Part shown: piece after piece, positions 62,254 to 64,000 of the stretch
How the letters are laid out: the number at the start of each line of letters is the position of its first letter
Position numbering within the stretch: the stretch's first letter is position 1
Origin: Acidobacteriota bacterium
GTDB taxonomy: Bacteria; Acidobacteriota; Blastocatellia; Pyrinomonadales; Pyrinomonadaceae
Reading direction: 5' to 3'
DNA length: 64,000 nucleotides
Assembly: GCA_003223025.1 (NCBI GenBank)
Contig: QHXR01000002.1
Location: 22,055-86,054 of the forward strand
Translations under genes and position numbers: made by a program
Notes under the pieces: model-generated
Databases searched by the model: none
What the model saw: only the letters and a program-made list of their open reading frames with translations
Told to the model about the DNA's origin: nothing

Positions 62254-62961
62254 GTGAATCAGACAACCCGTCGTTATAAATATTTCGATCTCATCATGCC
62301 CGCCTTCGTGGCCGTGCTCCTGTGCTCGAACCTGATCGGCGTCCATAAGGTCTCGTCGATCAACCTTCCCTTCTACGGCGAGTACATCTACGGGGCCGGA
62401 GTCCTCTTCTTCCCGATCAGTTATCTGTTCAACGACATCATGACCGAGGTCTACGGATTTGCCCGGTCGCGTCGCGCGGTATGGATGGGATTCGCCGCCC
62501 TCGTTTTCGCGTCGTTGATGTCATACGTCGTGACCGCATTGCCCGCCGCTCCAACGATGTCCGCCGAGCATCAAAGCGCCGTCAATTTCATCTTCGCCCA
62601 GACTGCTCGGATCACGCTCGCTTCCCTCATCGCATTCTGGGCCGGCGAATTTGTCAACTCGTTCGTACTCGCGAAAGTGAAAGTGTGGACCGAAGGAAAG
62701 TTTCTCTGGGTGCGAACGATCGGCTCGACATTCGCCGGAGAGTTTGTCGACAGCATCATCTTCTACCCGATCGCATTTCTCGGCACATGGTCGAACGAAC
62801 AGGTCGTCAGTGTGATGATCGGAAATTATTTTCTGAAGGTCTTCTGGGAAGTCGTCGCGACGCCGTTCACATATTGGATCGTCAACTACCTAAAGCGCGT
62901 CGAGCACGAAGATTTCTACGATCGCGAAACTGACTTCAATCCGTTCAGCCTCGAGAACTAA
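62254..62961 (+). CDS. VUT-family queuosine precursor transporter (YhhQ-like)
   Basis: A 235-residue membrane protein of the VUT/DUF165 family, whose E. coli member YhhQ imports queuosine precursors (preQ0/preQ1). Typical parts are GVHKVSSINLPFYGEYIYGA, FFPISYLFNDIMTEVYGF, RTIGSTFAGEFVDSIIFYPI and VVATPFTYWIVNYLKR. The GTG at 62254 is preferred over the ATG at 62191, which lies in the rpsT terminator. An ATG at 62296 is a further option. Its stop codon lies in the first unit of a 21-base tandem repeat. Confidence 0.88.
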   Translation: MNQTTRRYKYFDLIMPAFVAVLLCSNLIGVHKVSSINLPFYGEYIYGAGVLFFPISYLFNDIMTEVYGFARSRRAVWMGFAALVFASLMSYVVTALPAAPTMSAEHQSAVNFIFAQTARITLASLIAFWAGEFVNSFVLAKVKVWTEGKFLWVRTIGSTFAGEFVDSIIFYPIAFLGTWSNEQVVSVMIGNYFLKVFWEVVATPFTYWIVNYLKRVEHEDFYDRETDFNPFSLEN

Positions 62962-63140
62962 CTTCCCCCACGGCAGTTCCAGCTTCCACCGCGGCAGTTC
63001 TAACTTCCACCGCGACATTTCCAACTTCCACCGCGACATTTCCAACTTCCACCACGGCAGTTCCAACTTCCACCACGGCAGTTCCAGCTTCCACCGCAGC
63101 AGTTCCAACCTCCCGCCGGACCAGTTCCAGCTTCCACCGG
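62960..63140. repeat. 21-base tandem repeat made of three 7-mers
   Basis: Eight copies of a 21-base unit of the form AACTTCCACCGCGACATTTCC (the twentieth base onward varies), in exact register to 63106. An irregular 22-base copy (63107-63128) and a partial copy follow. Each unit is three degenerate heptamers. It begins inside the VUT stop codon. The opposite strand happens to be open in all units, giving a WKLELPW-like peptide, but no start or ribosome site supports a gene. Confidence 0.9.
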
Positions 63141-63353
63141 TGATCGTCTTCTCATCAGCACACAGCTCTTTCGTCTAAAAACAAAACTCGTTTTGACATC
63201 AGAAACCTCAGATGCGAGTCTATCGCCTAAGTTTTTGTTTTTGTCGATAGAAGTAAAGACTCGGCGACCTAACGGCCGCAGAAATACCCCCCTTAGATCT
63301 AAACCTTCCGATACAAATTCTTGTTCATCACGCTGATCTCTAAGGAGTCTTTA
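63141..63353 (+). other. Leader region of the FG-GAP gene with a long stem-loop
   Basis: CGAGTC and TATCG (63215-63225) can pair with CGATA (63245-63249) and AGACTCG (63257-63263), giving an interrupted stem of about 12 bases. About 90 bases separate it from the ATG. It may be a regulatory leader; I could not match it to a known riboswitch. No gene is seen here. Confidence 0.4.
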
Positions 63354-64000
63354 ATGTCCTTTCTGTCTGCCGCAAGGAAGAATGCGGTCAAGGTGTTTTC
63401 TATCGGTCGTCTGTCAACCCGTCCATTAACGGCGGCGTTTCTCGTTGCCCTGATTGCCGCGCCCACGGCGTTAGTCAGCCCGGCCTTTCGCGTGGAAGCC
63501 AGTCAGGTGACCGAGACCAGCGTCTCTTATTCCTCACCAGCTGAGCCTTTCATCATTCACAGCACATCTGGATTCCCAAATCTCGCGTCCATTGTGGTCA
63601 GCTCCGCTTCCACGCTACTAGGCTCGTTTGTAGGTCCTGCTCAGCCCGAAGGTCTCGCGGCCGCTCATGTGCCGACGCTTGGCGAAAGGGCGTTTGCGTT
63701 TTTCGCGCCGATGGTCGCGCTCATGCGATCGACCGCCACAAGGTCCGAGACTGTAAGCACCGCTGAACCAATGGCAGCGCCGCAACCGTCGAGTGTCGTC
63801 GACTTCGACTTTGATAACGACGGAAAGGCCGACATCGGGCGGTGGCATTCGGCTAACAGTGAACTCAAGGTAAAGAACAGCAACGGCGGATCGGAATCTT
63901 TTTTCACGGTCGGTTGAATACCGCCCGCGACGATATGTTCTTCGCATGGCCGGATTGCTCCCGGTGACTTCAATGGCGACGGCAAGACGGACGCGGCTAT
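63354..64000 (+). pseudogene. Secreted FG-GAP repeat protein interrupted by an in-frame stop (cut by window edge)
   Basis: Starts with ATG at 63354 after TAAGGAG. Signal-like segment LTAAFLVALIAAPTALVSPA. At about residues 155-165 the first FG-GAP loop appears (DFDFDNDGKADIGRWHSANS). A TGA at 63915-63917 ends the frame after 187 codons. The same frame then continues with an FG-GAP loop, APGDFNGDGKTDAA, at about 63960-63998, and runs off the window. This suggests a nonsense mutation, a pair of compensating indels, or a sequence error. FG-GAP repeats bind calcium and form propellers on the cell surface. If the stop is real, only a truncated 187-residue protein is made. Confidence 0.75.

Noticed and set aside
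62890..63108. Minus-strand open frame with a WKLELPW heptapeptide repeat
   Set aside because: It overlaps the VUT gene, has no ribosome site, and its regularity follows from the 21-base DNA period.
5092..63140. Could the regular repeats be CRISPR arrays?
   Set aside because: Units are 7 or 21 bases, directly adjacent and degenerate. There are no unique spacers and no cas genes.
63215..63353. Cyclic di-GMP riboswitch before the FG-GAP gene
   Set aside because: The conserved GEMM core and tetraloop-receptor sequences are not found.

Overview
The window looks like chromosomal DNA of a diderm member of the Acidobacteriota, most likely class Blastocatellia (Pyrinomonadaceae-like). This is an inference from content. 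It carries a DUF1800/DUF1501 pair, TPR-CHAT proteins, delta-60 and FG-GAP repeat proteins, acidobacterial-style secreted vWA proteins, a YtxJ/DUF971 pair, a TonB/ExbD apparatus and a MurE with the meso-diaminopimelate motif DNPR. No rRNA, phage, transposase or CRISPR array was seen. About 57 genes and two tRNAs (Lys-UUU, Leu-UAG) are supported.

Layout: 1-17.3 kb holds a truncated secreted protein, an ABC exporter, the yicC-gmk-rpoZ cluster, a CsbD-like stress protein, ETF-ubiquinone oxidoreductase, mtnA, a DoxX-like and a macro-domain protein, glycogen phosphorylase, ytxJ-DUF971, the ubiE/M16 pair and a zinc-ribbon TonB protein. 17.5-23.9 kb holds two small proteins, two orphan dipeptide-type permeases, the 5-oxoprolinase genes pxpBCA and an NRAMP-like transporter. 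23.9-36.5 kb is rich in secreted and signalling genes: vWA, DUF1800, DUF1501, a divergent sigma factor, a membrane anti-sigma-like protein, an exported TPR-CHAT protease, a delta-60 propeller and an FG-GAP remnant. 36.5-40.7 kb holds tRNA-Lys, two GNAT enzymes, purA and glgA. 40.9-45.8 kb is a single 1,625-residue protein of unknown function ending in an M23 peptidase-like domain. 45.9-55.2 kb is a proteostasis and housekeeping block on the minus strand: rho, engB, lon, clpX, clpP, tig and tRNA-Leu. 55.2-64 kb holds murE, a PilZ protein, an APC permease, pabB, exbD, a membrane J-protein, rpsT, a VUT transporter and a broken FG-GAP gene.

The most striking non-genic signal is in the gaps. At about ten places they are filled by inverted repeats built from tandem 7-mers of different sequence (ACTATCC, ATCGCAA, AGTTCGT, GTGGTCA, GAAACTA, CTTCTGC, TTCCACC and others). 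Several end within a few bases of a start codon and occupy the place of a Shine-Dalgarno sequence. The other points worth attention are the sigma/anti-sigma/CHAT neighbourhood, the giant M23 protein, the oxoprolinase locus with its metal-motif-less NRAMP relative, and two genes (pabB and the VUT transporter) whose GTG starts lie at the predicted transcription start.
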